From positions 310,001-374,000 of the forward strand of contig NZ_AGFX01000041.1 in assembly GCF_000236805.1 (NCBI RefSeq): a DNA stretch of 64,000 nucleotides, given 5' to 3'. Below the pieces are notes generated by a model. The model was not told the DNA's origin. It made no database searches and saw nothing but the letters and a program-made list of their open reading frames with translations. The stretch's first letter is position 1. Each line of letters opens with the position of its first letter. Source of the stretch: Paenibacillus peoriae KCTC 3763. GTDB taxonomy: Bacteria > Bacillota > Bacilli > Paenibacillales > Paenibacillaceae. The position numbers and the translations under genes are program-made. Shown piece after piece: positions 26,944-36,101 of this stretch.

Positions 26944-27521
26944 ATGAAAAAAACTATGCATTAGGAATTATGGCAGCGACGGTGCTGCTTGGAGTTACGG
27001 TTACGGGTGTATCAGCAAATGCCGTTTGGGCTGCCAAACCTGCGGATCTTATTGGAGCGACAACCGCTGCCAATATTGCAAAGAAGGCAGTCAGCAATGA
27101 TGCGCAAGTTAAAGATGTCGAACTGGAGCGTGAGAACGGAAGAGTCTACTATGAAGTGGAGCTTCAGCAGGGCAATCAAGATTGGGATATCGATGTAGAT
27201 GCTTACACTGGAAAAACCATTCGTTCCCATTCTGAACTTAACGATAATTTAAATAACAAGTCCACCTCCAACAAACCAAGCCACGTCACCATAACCGAGA
27301 AGCAGGCTGGGCAAATCGCGCTCAAGAATGTGCCTGGCACCCTTCTGTCTACTAAATTGGATAAGGAAGACGGGCAGTTCATTTACGATGTAAAGGTGCT
27401 TACCGATGAAGGCACCGTTGAATTCGAAATCCATGCTACATCTGGAGCAATCCTGGATATGGACAAGGATTTTGATGATGACCGCTATGATGACGATCAT
27501 AATGAATCACTCAGGCCATAA
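26944..27521 (+). CDS. Secreted PepSY-domain protein with apparent frameshift in the signal peptide
   Basis: GGGAGG and ATG 26944 open a frame that stops after six codons (MKKTMH, then TAG). If the A7 run at 26947-26953 had eight A residues, the frame would read MKKNYALGIMAATVLLGV and continue into the long frame ending at 27521, giving a normal signal peptide (cut after NAVWA) and two PepSY modules (about 34-85 and 106-160), plus an acidic tail. As it stands, only ATG 26970 serves the long frame, without the basic N-region. Phase variation by slippage, a real mutation or a base-call error would all explain this. Confidence 0.8.
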
Positions 27522-27678
27522 CCTGGCTTACATAATACAAAGTTAACTCAAACGGGGCAGCGAACTTTCGCTATCCCGTTTTTTTGACCTGCTCGATACA
27601 CACCTATTACCTCATGATGAATAGACTGATAACTAACAGAAGATTACTTTTTTTAATCACAAGTCAAGTGAGGTACTT

Positions 27679-28695
27679 ATGACGAAATCCTATACCAAAG
27701 CACAGATTCGCAATATCACCCGTCATTTTGGCCTGATTCCGTTAAAATCAAGCTTAGTCTCATCCCTATACCGAAAAAATGCAGTAATCCAAGTGAGAGC
27801 CAAAAAGGGAACTTATGCATTAAAGCCCTTTAGCCGTACCAAGATGATCCGCTCAAACACAATTCAACAGATGGAACAGGCTGCAAGCATGGTCAGGCTT
27901 TTGAAAAAGAGAAAGTATCGCTACATGCCCGCGTGGCTTCCGACACATTCCGGGAAGTTATGGACTTTATATCAAGGAACGCCATTTTATGTGAGTCAGT
28001 GGATTAAAGGACGGAGATTGGAGAATGCAGAGGATTTTGAAAAGCTTGGGCGGGCGCTTGCTGCGCTTCATGACACACCCGCGAGCTTGCATCGAATCGG
28101 AAGGAGGAAATCCCCTACGTTTCAGCAATTGCGGATATGGAAAAACCAGGACCGTCTTTTTCAAAAAAGAATAAAACAAATCAGCGGTCATGACACCAAA
28201 TACCGCAACTGGTACAACGCGTTCGGCAAAGGCTGCAAACGTTTGTCCAGGCAGGCATGGAAGGATTTGCAGGACGCCTCCATTACTAGGATGCTTCAGA
28301 AGGAAAAACGTTTACCCTCTTTGATACACAGTGACATCACGATCCCTAATGTCATTATTTCAAATAATGGTCAACTCAAAATCATTGATTGGGATCGGGT
28401 TAAGGTCGGCTCAGTCTATGCGGATCTGGCAAAGGCCCTTATGAATACGACCCAATTCAATCCTGAATTTGTGCAATCCCTGCTAAAAGGATACCAAAAA
28501 CGCAAGCCACTCAACCGAACTGAACGAAAAATAGTTACAGCCCTGTATAAATTGCCTCGAGAAGCGTGGCATGCCTCTCGACACCCCATTCGCTCAAGAG
28601 ATCGCGAGATCCTGGACAATTGGGGTCATTCGTGGCCCCTTCGTTTACAAATCATTCATATTTTGCAGGAATGGTCCATGCATAAAAGAAAGTGA
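27679..28695 (+). CDS. CotS-family spore coat kinase-like protein
   Basis: A 338-residue protein with the aminoglycoside phosphotransferase/CotS fold. The catalytic loop HSDITIPNVII (about 215-225, HxDxxxxN) and the metal-binding Asp in LKIIDWDRV (about 233-241) are present, so kinase activity is possible. The N-lobe is YALKPFSRTK. CotS-type proteins are found in the spore coat of Bacillus and several copies per genome are usual. The next gene encodes a second such protein, 8 bases away, and both are probably one operon expressed late in sporulation. Confidence 0.82.
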   Translation: MTKSYTKAQIRNITRHFGLIPLKSSLVSSLYRKNAVIQVRAKKGTYALKPFSRTKMIRSNTIQQMEQAASMVRLLKKRKYRYMPAWLPTHSGKLWTLYQGTPFYVSQWIKGRRLENAEDFEKLGRALAALHDTPASLHRIGRRKSPTFQQLRIWKNQDRLFQKRIKQISGHDTKYRNWYNAFGKGCKRLSRQAWKDLQDASITRMLQKEKRLPSLIHSDITIPNVIISNNGQLKIIDWDRVKVGSVYADLAKALMNTTQFNPEFVQSLLKGYQKRKPLNRTERKIVTALYKLPREAWHASRHPIRSRDREILDNWGHSWPLRLQIIHILQEWSMHKRK

Positions 28696-28703
28696 GGATC
28701 AAA

Positions 28704-29600
28704 ATGTCGATTTTATCAAATGTTGAGCAGATGTACGGAATCAAAATTCAACGTGCTCGTCAAAAAAAAGACATACACAAGATTGAGACCGCCAGCATGG
28801 CCTATTGTTTAAAATCCTACAATTTTCCAGAAGATGAAATTCGTTTTATTACACGTGTGTTGTCCTTCCTGGATGAGGGCGGGTTCACCCGTAGCCAAAA
28901 GGTTTATCCGACAGTACAGCAAACCACTTATATGACCCATGAAGGCGTTTCGTATACGTTAACCAATTGGGTTGATGGACGAAGACCAAAATTTACAAAA
29001 AGAATAGATTTTAAAAAGGGTATTTCCACCTTAGCCAAATTTCACTCCAGCGCCGTAGGCTTTCCTGTCACCGAAGCTCCAGCAGCCAGAATACGTTACG
29101 AAGGCTTGGGTGATGAAATTGCTGGATACAAAAAACGCCTCAGTCCCTACAAAGGCACGGCACATCTCGTGGCTCTCTGTGAGGAAGTGACGCATCGTTT
29201 ACAGCAGCCCAAGGTTCGGGAAGCCATCGACTCGGAGCAAAAAGCCGGCGCTTTTATACATGGCGACTACAATTATCCCAATCTGATTAAAGACAGACAG
29301 CTCAAGATTCATTTAATCGATTTTGAAAATTGCTCCCTGCACGTAAGAATGAAAGACTTGTCCCATCTGCTTCATCGAAATTGTCTTTGGAACGGGACAA
29401 AAATGCTGCGCGCGGTCGACTTCTATCAACGATATCGTCCGTTAAACACCCGTGATTTACATTTGCTTCACGCGCTTTTAATCTCTCCCTATCACGTGGT
29501 CCGCAACATCAAAATAGGCGGCATCCGTTCTGCTAAGCGTGTTATTCCATCCTTAGCGCAATTGAACAAATACCGACGTGAGCTTAGAGCGCTGCTATAA
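28704..29600 (+). CDS. CotS-family spore coat kinase-like protein, second copy
   Basis: A 298-residue protein of the same fold as the preceding one, but clearly diverged. The catalytic loop is FIHGDYNYPNLI (about 191-202) and the metal-site Asp is in IHLIDFENC (about 209-217). The first conserved lysine is in YCLKSYNFPED. Start ATG 28704 has GTGAGGA before it; a GTG at 28692 overlaps the upstream stop. The Lys and Asp are kept, so it may still be an active kinase. A terminator follows the gene. Confidence 0.82.
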   Translation: MSILSNVEQMYGIKIQRARQKKDIHKIETASMAYCLKSYNFPEDEIRFITRVLSFLDEGGFTRSQKVYPTVQQTTYMTHEGVSYTLTNWVDGRRPKFTKRIDFKKGISTLAKFHSSAVGFPVTEAPAARIRYEGLGDEIAGYKKRLSPYKGTAHLVALCEEVTHRLQQPKVREAIDSEQKAGAFIHGDYNYPNLIKDRQLKIHLIDFENCSLHVRMKDLSHLLHRNCLWNGTKMLRAVDFYQRYRPLNTRDLHLLHALLISPYHVVRNIKIGGIRSAKRVIPSLAQLNKYRRELRALL

Positions 29601-29622
29601 GCTGCCTGATTGAACCATCAGG

Positions 29623-29653
29623 AAACAGACCAACTTAATGGTCTGTTTTTTTT
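29623..29653 (+). terminator. Rho-independent terminator after the CotS-like pair
   Basis: AAACAGACC (29623-29631) pairs with GGTCTGTTT (29640-29648), followed by a further T-run. It lies 23 bases after the second CotS-like gene. Confidence 0.88.
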
Positions 29654-29841
29654 ATGTTCTGATAGCCATCTACACGAAAAGTGTATGTTATTAAAATGGA
29701 ATTATCCGCTGATTGTACCGGTACATTTTAAGAATTATAGCATTGTAATCAGCACATCCACTTTCTACAATGATACTAAGACTCAAAGATAGTTACTCTG
29801 AAGAGAGGATTTGAGAAACTAATCATCGAGGTGAATGCGGC

Positions 29842-30717
29842 ATGTACATCATGACAAAGGAAGAAATAAAGGCTTATCTAAAAAGGATTGGAATTCAAGA
29901 CATTCTGCCTCCTACTCAATCCTATTTATTTAAGCTGCATAAGGCCCATGTAAAGCATCTTTCGTGGCAAACGTTGGACATTTTTGCAAGAAAGCCGGCA
30001 GCCATTGGTTTTCAAGAATCCGTTCAACTTATTTTGCAGGGGAGAAGCGGTTATTGTTTTCACCTGAATGGTGCATTCAGCACACTACTATATTCACTCG
30101 GCTATAAGGTTCGCCTGCATCGAGCCGGGGTTCAGCCTCTAGGGGCAGAGCCACGCATTAACTCATTTCATCTTGGATTAACCGTGAGCCTGCTCAATGA
30201 GCAGCACGAAGATGAAGTATGGATTGCTGATGTCGGTTTAGGCGATATGCCATATGAACCTGTTCCACTCCGCATGGGTAATTATGAACAAGCCCCTCTT
30301 CACTATAGGGTTACCGAGTCAGGGATTGTTGCAAAAGGTTGGCGGTTAGAGCATGATTCACTTGCTTCATTTGTTGGCGTTGATTTTGACCCTGCGATTG
30401 TTCAGGATTTGGATGAGTTTATACCAAAACATCATTTCTATAGCCGCTCAGCAGATTCTCCATGGTTCAACCTCTTTCTGATTCGGCAAAGACAGGCATT
30501 AGAGACGAATGAACTAAGAGGCTGCATTTGGAAAAAACACGGGCAGAACGGATTGGAAAAAATAGAGCTGGATCATAAATCGCAGTGGCTGGAAGTGTTG
30601 GCAGATGTATTTGGCGAGTCGCTCGTTCACTATAGTCTCCAGGAACGGGACGAGTTATGGAAAAGGGTATTTGCGGCTCATACTGAATGGAAGAAATCTA
30701 GTGATAGCCACCTTTGA
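29842..30717 (+). CDS. Arylamine N-acetyltransferase
   Basis: A 291-residue cytosolic NAT that moves acetyl from acetyl-CoA to arylamines or hydrazines. The catalytic triad is visible: Cys in GRSGYCFHLN (near 72), His in NSFHLGL (near 112) and Asp in VADVGLGD-like segment IADVGLGD (near 132). The length is near the family norm of about 270-290. Start ATG 29842 with GAGGTG 8 bases before it; a second ATG is three codons in. Probable roles are detoxification of xenobiotics or acylation in secondary metabolism. Confidence 0.9.
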   Translation: MYIMTKEEIKAYLKRIGIQDILPPTQSYLFKLHKAHVKHLSWQTLDIFARKPAAIGFQESVQLILQGRSGYCFHLNGAFSTLLYSLGYKVRLHRAGVQPLGAEPRINSFHLGLTVSLLNEQHEDEVWIADVGLGDMPYEPVPLRMGNYEQAPLHYRVTESGIVAKGWRLEHDSLASFVGVDFDPAIVQDLDEFIPKHHFYSRSADSPWFNLFLIRQRQALETNELRGCIWKKHGQNGLEKIELDHKSQWLEVLADVFGESLVHYSLQERDELWKRVFAAHTEWKKSSDSHL

Positions 30718-30726
30718 AACAAAAAA

Positions 30727-30766
30727 ATCCGGTAGCACCTGAAACTTCCTGTGCTTACCGGATTCC
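30727..30766 (+). terminator. Hairpin after the NAT gene
   Basis: ATCCGGTAGCAC and GTGCTTACCGGAT form a stem with one mismatch. The T-run is weak, so termination efficiency is uncertain. It lies between convergent genes (NAT and prkA). Confidence 0.6.
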
Positions 30767-30824
30767 CTATAAGATGAACATTGATCGAACCATGCTGTAT
30801 ACAGTCCTTGCTTACCTCAAATTA

Positions 30825-32720
30825 TTACCGGTTTAAGAGACTACCTACATACCGCAACAAATCGTTAGCGCTGGCCGCTGTGTAGCCATGCTCCTCAATC
30901 AGCCGCTTGATGACCTCATTCATCCGTTTAAGCTGGTTAGCATCAGGCGTTTTGGTCGAGGTTGTAATCTTCACAATGTCCTTCAGATCTGCAAACAGCT
31001 TCTTCTCGATAGCCTCGCGCAGCCGATCATGATGATGATATTCAAACTTCCGGCCCTTGCGCGAATACGCAGAAATCCGGATTAGTATTTCTTCGCGGAA
31101 TGCCTTTTTCGCATTTTCAGACACCCCGATCTGCTCCTCAATCGAGCGCATAAGCCGCTCATCCGGGTCGAGCTCCTCATCCGTGAGCGGATCGCGGATT
31201 TTAGACCAATTGCAGAAGGCTTCGATGTTATCCAAATAGTTGTCGAACAGCGTCTTGGCTGATTCCTCAAAAGAGTACACAAAAGCCTTCTGCACTTCTT
31301 TTTTCGCGAGCTCGTCGTACTCTTTACGGGCTACGGAAATGAAATTCAGATAGCGCTCGCGCTCTTCCTTCGTAATCGAAGCATGCTGATCCAGACCATC
31401 CTTAATCGCTCGTAAAATATCTAGTGCATTGATCGATTCCACATTTTGCTTAATTAATGCACTGGAAATACGATTAATGACATACCGCGGGTCTACCCCG
31501 GACATGCCTTCCTCCAGAAACTCACTTTGCATTTCCTTCAGGTCGGTTTCCTTGTAGCCTTCGACCTCTTCACCGTCGTACATGCGCATCTTTTTGACCA
31601 AATCCATGCCCTGTTTCTTCGTTTCTTTCAAACGGGTAAGCACGGAGAAAATGGCAGCCGTTCGCAGCGCATGAGGAGCAATATGAATATGCCGCATATC
31701 ACTTTGCTCAATGAGCTTGGCATAAATCTTTTCTTCCTCCGACACTTTCAGGTTATAAGGAATCGGCATTACAATCATCCGCGACTGCAATGCCTCGTTC
31801 TTTTTATTCGCAATAAAGCTTTTATACTCCGACTCATTGGTATGAGCTACAATCAATTCATCTGCACTGATGAGGGCAAACCGTCCAGCCTTGAAATTTC
31901 CCTCCTGGGTCAGGGACAATAAATTCCACAAAAACTTCTCATCACATTTCAGCATTTCCTGAAACTCCATCAGCCCGCGATTCGCTTTGTTCAACTCTCC
32001 GTCAAAACGATATGCGCGCGGATCGGATTCCGAACCATACTCCGTAATCGTGGAAAAGTCGATGCTGCCTGTCAAATCAGCAATATCCTGCGACTTCGGA
32101 TCAGAAGGGCTGAACGTACCTATGCCAACCCGGTTTTCTTCCGATATAAATACCCGCTCCACGCGCACCTTTTCGATATCGCCATCAAATTCCGTACGCA
32201 ATCTCATCTGGCAGGACGGGCAGAGATTACCTTCAATGCGCACACCCAGTTCCTTCTCGAATTCGGGACGCAGCTCATGAGGAATAAGATGAAGCGGATC
32301 TTCATGCATAGGGCAGCCTTGTATAGCGTACACAGCTCCCTGATCCGTTCTTGAAAATTTCTCCAGACCCCGTTTTAGCAAAGTTACCAGCGTCGATTTT
32401 CCCCCGCTGACAGGACCCATTAAAAGAAGGATACGCTTGCGCACATCGAGCCGCCTGGCTGAGGAATGGAAGTATTCCTCCACCAACTTTTCCAGCGCAC
32501 GATCCAGCCCAAAAATCTCCTGCTCAAAAAATTTATATCGCTTATGTCCCTCAACCTCTTCTACACCCAAAGATTCAATCATCTTGTAAACCCGTGCATG
32601 AGCGGTCATCGCCGGCGCCGGGTCTTTCTTGAGTATCTCGATATACTCTCTAAAAGTGCCGTTCCAGGCCAGACGGTTGCTTTCCGCCCGGTACTCCGCA
32701 ATGCGTTCAAAAATATTCAT
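30825..32720 (-). CDS. prkA: PrkA-family serine protein kinase
   Basis: A 631-residue AAA+-like protein kinase involved in sporulation in Bacillus (YeaG in E. coli). The Walker A segment is LLMGPVSGGKSTLV (about 94-107). Residues about 130-180 hold CxxC elements, HEDPLHLIP and CPSCQMRL. The PrkA C-terminal domain covers about 385-630. Start MNIFERIAEYR at 32720 is chosen because GGGAGG lies 9 bases before it; the 13 extra codons upstream lack support. Its usual partners yhbH and spoVR are encoded at 9.5-12 kb. Confidence 0.94.
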   Translation of the reverse strand: MNIFERIAEYRAESNRLAWNGTFREYIEILKKDPAPAMTAHARVYKMIESLGVEEVEGHKRYKFFEQEIFGLDRALEKLVEEYFHSSARRLDVRKRILLLMGPVSGGKSTLVTLLKRGLEKFSRTDQGAVYAIQGCPMHEDPLHLIPHELRPEFEKELGVRIEGNLCPSCQMRLRTEFDGDIEKVRVERVFISEENRVGIGTFSPSDPKSQDIADLTGSIDFSTITEYGSESDPRAYRFDGELNKANRGLMEFQEMLKCDEKFLWNLLSLTQEGNFKAGRFALISADELIVAHTNESEYKSFIANKKNEALQSRMIVMPIPYNLKVSEEEKIYAKLIEQSDMRHIHIAPHALRTAAIFSVLTRLKETKKQGMDLVKKMRMYDGEEVEGYKETDLKEMQSEFLEEGMSGVDPRYVINRISSALIKQNVESINALDILRAIKDGLDQHASITKEERERYLNFISVARKEYDELAKKEVQKAFVYSFEESAKTLFDNYLDNIEAFCNWSKIRDPLTDEELDPDERLMRSIEEQIGVSENAKKAFREEILIRISAYSRKGRKFEYHHHDRLREAIEKKLFADLKDIVKITTSTKTPDANQLKRMNEVIKRLIEEHGYTAASANDLLRYVGSLLNR

Positions 32721-33001
32721 GCTCGGTTCCTCCCATGGCTGCGTAATGGCTATCTTCAACTCCTGATGGTAATGGCTACACTCGTCACGCCTTTCAGGAT
32801 ATGGTGGTATCTCCCTAAAAAAGTGTAATACATACCTATGCAGATTGATTTCAGAAGTGACCTATTTTTTGTGACAGGTCTCCCTGCTTTTTCGAAAAAC
32901 CGATGGGGTATGCTGTGCTAAAATAACAACAACAACGCGGACCTGACGCATTATGGTACAATATAAGCTCGGAATAATGGGATAAAGGAGCGGGAGAAGC
33001 A

Positions 33002-33838
33002 ATGGCAGTTCGGCATGAGACGGAGCTGTATGCTCCGATCAAAGCTTTTTTTGAGAGCTTGGGGTACGAAATCAAAGGAGAGGTGCGCAACTGCGATTTG
33101 GTGGGTATCAGGCCAGAACAGCAGGAGCCGCTGATTGTGGAGATCAAAAAGACGTTTAATCTGTCGCTTGTGCTGCAAGGCATGCAACGTTTGAAACTAA
33201 CCAGCAATGTATATGTGGCCGTAGAACGAAATCGTGCAAAAAAAGGGGCTGTCAATCAACGCTGGAACGAGCTGGTTGGACTGTGCCGTCAGTTGGGACT
33301 CGGCCTGCTTACGGTCACCCTTTTTAAGACCAAGCCGCCGCTTGTAGAGATACTGTGCAAGCCTGCGGGCCCCAACGGCCATGAGCGCAAAACGACAACG
33401 GTCCGCCCCGGCTCGCGCAAGGAGAGGCTGCTGCGGGAATTTCACGCACGCAGCGGTGACCACAACACTGGCGGCAGCACCCGGCGCAAGCTGGTCACGG
33501 CCTACCGGGAAAAAGCGCTGCGTGTAGCCGCAGCCTTGCAGAGCCTGGGGGAGGCCGCGCCTGTGCAGCTCGCCCGTGCGGCTGCCGTCAGCGGAGCGGC
33601 TGCCGTCCTGCAGCACAACTACTACGGCTGGTTTGAGCGCGTAGCCCGTGGCCGCTATAAGCTGACCCCGTTCGGCGAAGCGGCCCTGAGCGAGTATGCG
33701 GCGGTGCTGCAAGAGCAAGGGACTGAAACGACCGCAGCAAAGGCCGGAGGGCCTGACGAAGGCGACGCGCAACATCGAATCGCAGAAACGTCGGTCCCTT
33801 ACTCCTTCACCGCTGTTGCGGATACGAAAGATGGCTGA
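33002..33838 (+). CDS. DUF2161 protein with PD-(D/E)XK nuclease-like fold
   Basis: A 278-residue protein. Residues about 5-90 match the DUF2161 module: HETELYAPIKAFFESLGYEIKGE starts the fold and the catalytic pattern is DLVGI (Asp near 35), then LIVEIKK (E-x-K near 47-49), so the metal site seems complete. Residues about 165-235 look like a winged helix (KALRVAAALQSLGEAAPVQL). The C-terminus is low-complexity and GC-rich. Such proteins are nuclease-like, but their targets are not known. It stands alone, divergent from prkA. Confidence 0.8.
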   Translation: MAVRHETELYAPIKAFFESLGYEIKGEVRNCDLVGIRPEQQEPLIVEIKKTFNLSLVLQGMQRLKLTSNVYVAVERNRAKKGAVNQRWNELVGLCRQLGLGLLTVTLFKTKPPLVEILCKPAGPNGHERKTTTVRPGSRKERLLREFHARSGDHNTGGSTRRKLVTAYREKALRVAAALQSLGEAAPVQLARAAAVSGAAAVLQHNYYGWFERVARGRYKLTPFGEAALSEYAAVLQEQGTETTAAKAGGPDEGDAQHRIAETSVPYSFTAVADTKDG

Positions 33839-33866
33839 CATTGGGCGTGGAGTGTCGGTATGCCTG

Positions 33867-35120
33867 CTAGCTTCGGGCGGTAAACTCACTGATCGTCTCA
33901 CCGATCAGATTCATGCCCATAAGCAGCTGCTCGCGGCCCGGATGGCTAAAATTAAGGCGAATATGGGACGCACCCTCACTGCCAACCGCACACAGCGCCC
34001 CCGGCATAAAGGCTACGCCTTTGGGCAACGCCGCTTTTAATAGCAATGCACTGTCCAGCCCATCGGGCAGCCGCACCCATACATACATGCCGCCTGATGG
34101 AATATGATACGTCACGTCCTTCCAAAACGGACGCTTGAGCAGCTCCAAAATAAGCTGAAGCCGTGTTGAATATTCTTTGTTCAGCATCGCCAAGTGCTCG
34201 TGCCATTGGAAACGCGAACGAGTCAACAGTTGGAACAGCAGTCGCTGGTTCATCGTACTGGACTGCATATCGGCCAGCTGCTTCAAGGCATACATTCCTT
34301 CAATCAACGGGGCGGGACCGGCCGCCCACCCAGTTCGCAGTCCGGGAGCAACCGTTTTATTAAATGAACCAATATATAGCACTTGACCGCCCTGACCCGC
34401 ATGATCCAGTGCAAACAGCGAAGGATACGCCTCTGCAAATTTCCGACTCTGTCCATGCGGACTCTTGTCAGGGGACTCGTTCTTTTGCTTAAAGTGCAAT
34501 TCACCGTAAGAATCGTCCTCTACAACCAGCACCTGATGGTGCCTGCATAAATCCAAAATTTCCTGCCGTCTTGCTGCGCTCCATAAGGAACCGGTCGGGT
34601 TCGTAAACGTCGGCGTGGCAAAAAAAAGCTTGGGGCGATAGCGAATCATTAAAGCTTCAAGCTTATCGGGGATTACACCTTCCTCATCTGATTCAACTGG
34701 CACAACCTGCGCCCCCTGCATAGATAGCACCTGCAAACATCCGGGGGAGGTCGGATTTTCGACCAACACCGGATCACGCTCATCCACCATCAGCCTTACG
34801 ATCAGGTCAATGGCCTGCTGACTGCCTGTTGTGAGAAGAATTTGCCCCGGGGGCACCCTAACTCCTTTTCGCTGCTCCCACTCTCCCGCAAGCCATGCCC
34901 GCAAAGGAAAATAGCCCTCCGGTTCACCATACTGGAGGGCATCAGGGCCGGAACCAAACACATCATGGGCGGCTTCTTCCAGCAGCTTCACCGGAAACAG
35001 CTCTTGTGCAGGCAATTCTTCAGCCAAAGATATAAAGGAGTGTCTTCTCGCATTTTCCCGGATATGACGCACTGGAGAAGCCAACATTGCAGCCGTTCGT
35101 GAAGCAAAGGAATATTGCAT
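33867..35120 (-). CDS. PLP-dependent aminotransferase (MocR/2-aminoadipate type)
   Basis: A 417-residue fold type I aminotransferase without the N-terminal DNA-binding domain of MocR proteins. Features are YGEPEGYFPLRAWL (about 63-76), the cofactor-ring segment TTGSQQAID, VENPTSPG and the PLP lysine in YIGSFNKTVAPGLRTGW (near 240). It resembles LysN-like 2-aminoadipate and multi-substrate aminotransferases; the substrate is not determined. The ATG at 35120 has GGAGG 6 bases before it; the ATG two codons upstream touches the ribosome site. Confidence 0.87.
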   Translation of the reverse strand: MQYSFASRTAAMLASPVRHIRENARRHSFISLAEELPAQELFPVKLLEEAAHDVFGSGPDALQYGEPEGYFPLRAWLAGEWEQRKGVRVPPGQILLTTGSQQAIDLIVRLMVDERDPVLVENPTSPGCLQVLSMQGAQVVPVESDEEGVIPDKLEALMIRYRPKLFFATPTFTNPTGSLWSAARRQEILDLCRHHQVLVVEDDSYGELHFKQKNESPDKSPHGQSRKFAEAYPSLFALDHAGQGGQVLYIGSFNKTVAPGLRTGWAAGPAPLIEGMYALKQLADMQSSTMNQRLLFQLLTRSRFQWHEHLAMLNKEYSTRLQLILELLKRPFWKDVTYHIPSGGMYVWVRLPDGLDSALLLKAALPKGVAFMPGALCAVGSEGASHIRLNFSHPGREQLLMGMNLIGETISEFTARS

Positions 35121-35169
35121 GAACATCCTCCTTCTCCTGAAAATAGGTCACTGCCTCCGGGCTGACGCG

Positions 35170-35826
35170 TCAGGCATATAGCTGCTTCATCTGACGTGCA
35201 TATAAGGCATAACGCTCAATTGCCTGCGCCCGACTGGACACGCCTAATTTTGCATAAATTTTACGCAGATAATTATCAATGGAACGCCGACTTACTTCGA
35301 TCTCGATAGCAATTTTGTCATACGTAATGCCTTGTACAATACGTTCCATAATGAAAACTTCGGTTTGTGTCAATTCATCAAAAGGCTCAGAAGCCACTAA
35401 CGGCAGAAACGGCCAGTTCCCGCAGCGAATCCAATCCATCGGTAAAGAAGCAAATCCTTCGCGTAAACCGTTGATCAGATGAATCAGCTGGTTTGGTGAC
35501 GCCTGCTTGGACAGCATTCCATTCGCTCCCAGCGAAATCAATTGCTGAAACAACGTAATATTATCCTCATCCGTCATAATAACAATATGGCTGTCCGGAG
35601 ACAAGGCCCGCATTTGGGTCAAAAACGGTTCAGCGGTTCCCTCGGGCAACCTGTAATCCATTAAAATAATTTCCGGCTGGATGGAACAAGCCAGTTCCAG
35701 GCCTTCCGTTCCGGAGGAGGACATCCCTCTAACAAGTAAATCTTGCTGATCTTCCAAAATAAGCTTTGTTCCCAGCATACTTGTAGGATGGATATCTATA
35801 ATGACCACCTGCCATACTTTTCTCAT
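35170..35826 (-). CDS. NarL/FixJ-type response regulator, ComA-like, no partner kinase nearby
   Basis: A 218-residue regulator with receiver (about 5-120) and LuxR-type helix-turn-helix (about 150-212, IVQGITYDKIAIEIEVSRRSIDNYL). The receiver resembles ComA: VVIIDIHPTSMLGTKLILE near residues 7-25. The phospho-acceptor Asp (ILMDYRLP, near 56), T (IMTDED) and K (LSKQAS) are present. However, the usual DD or DE acidic pair reads DI, so one metal-binding residue is missing. No histidine kinase is adjacent. It may act without phosphorylation or with weak phosphorylation. Confidence 0.85.
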   Translation of the reverse strand: MRKVWQVVIIDIHPTSMLGTKLILEDQQDLLVRGMSSSGTEGLELACSIQPEIILMDYRLPEGTAEPFLTQMRALSPDSHIVIMTDEDNITLFQQLISLGANGMLSKQASPNQLIHLINGLREGFASLPMDWIRCGNWPFLPLVASEPFDELTQTEVFIMERIVQGITYDKIAIEIEVSRRSIDNYLRKIYAKLGVSSRAQAIERYALYARQMKQLYA

Positions 35827-36101
35827 GTCTTAACCTCCTGGTTTACAAAAAAATACATAGTTCGCTAAAATGGATCTAAAATTGGAGATTGCATATGTAG
35901 GAATTGCGCGAATGTGAACGTATAGGAAGCGAGAACGGTTTAAGGAAATTGTATCCTAGGACTTCCTTCCGATGCAATCTCTTTTTCCAAATATTTTTTA
36001 TACTCCTATTTCGCTTTTGCGAAATAAATAGGCCCATGATAGAATTGGAACTGCAAAATAAAGACTGGAAATTTGACTTTACACGGGAGTTGAGAAATCA
36101 C

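Noticed and set aside
33197-33901. 234-residue frame opposite the DUF2161 gene
   Set aside because: Shadow frame in GC-rich coding DNA; the sense strand has a good start and a complete nuclease-type motif.
36012-36032. Hairpin CTATTTCGC/GCGAAATA before the coiled-coil gene
   Set aside because: Small and near the possible start codon; not enough to call a terminator or regulator.
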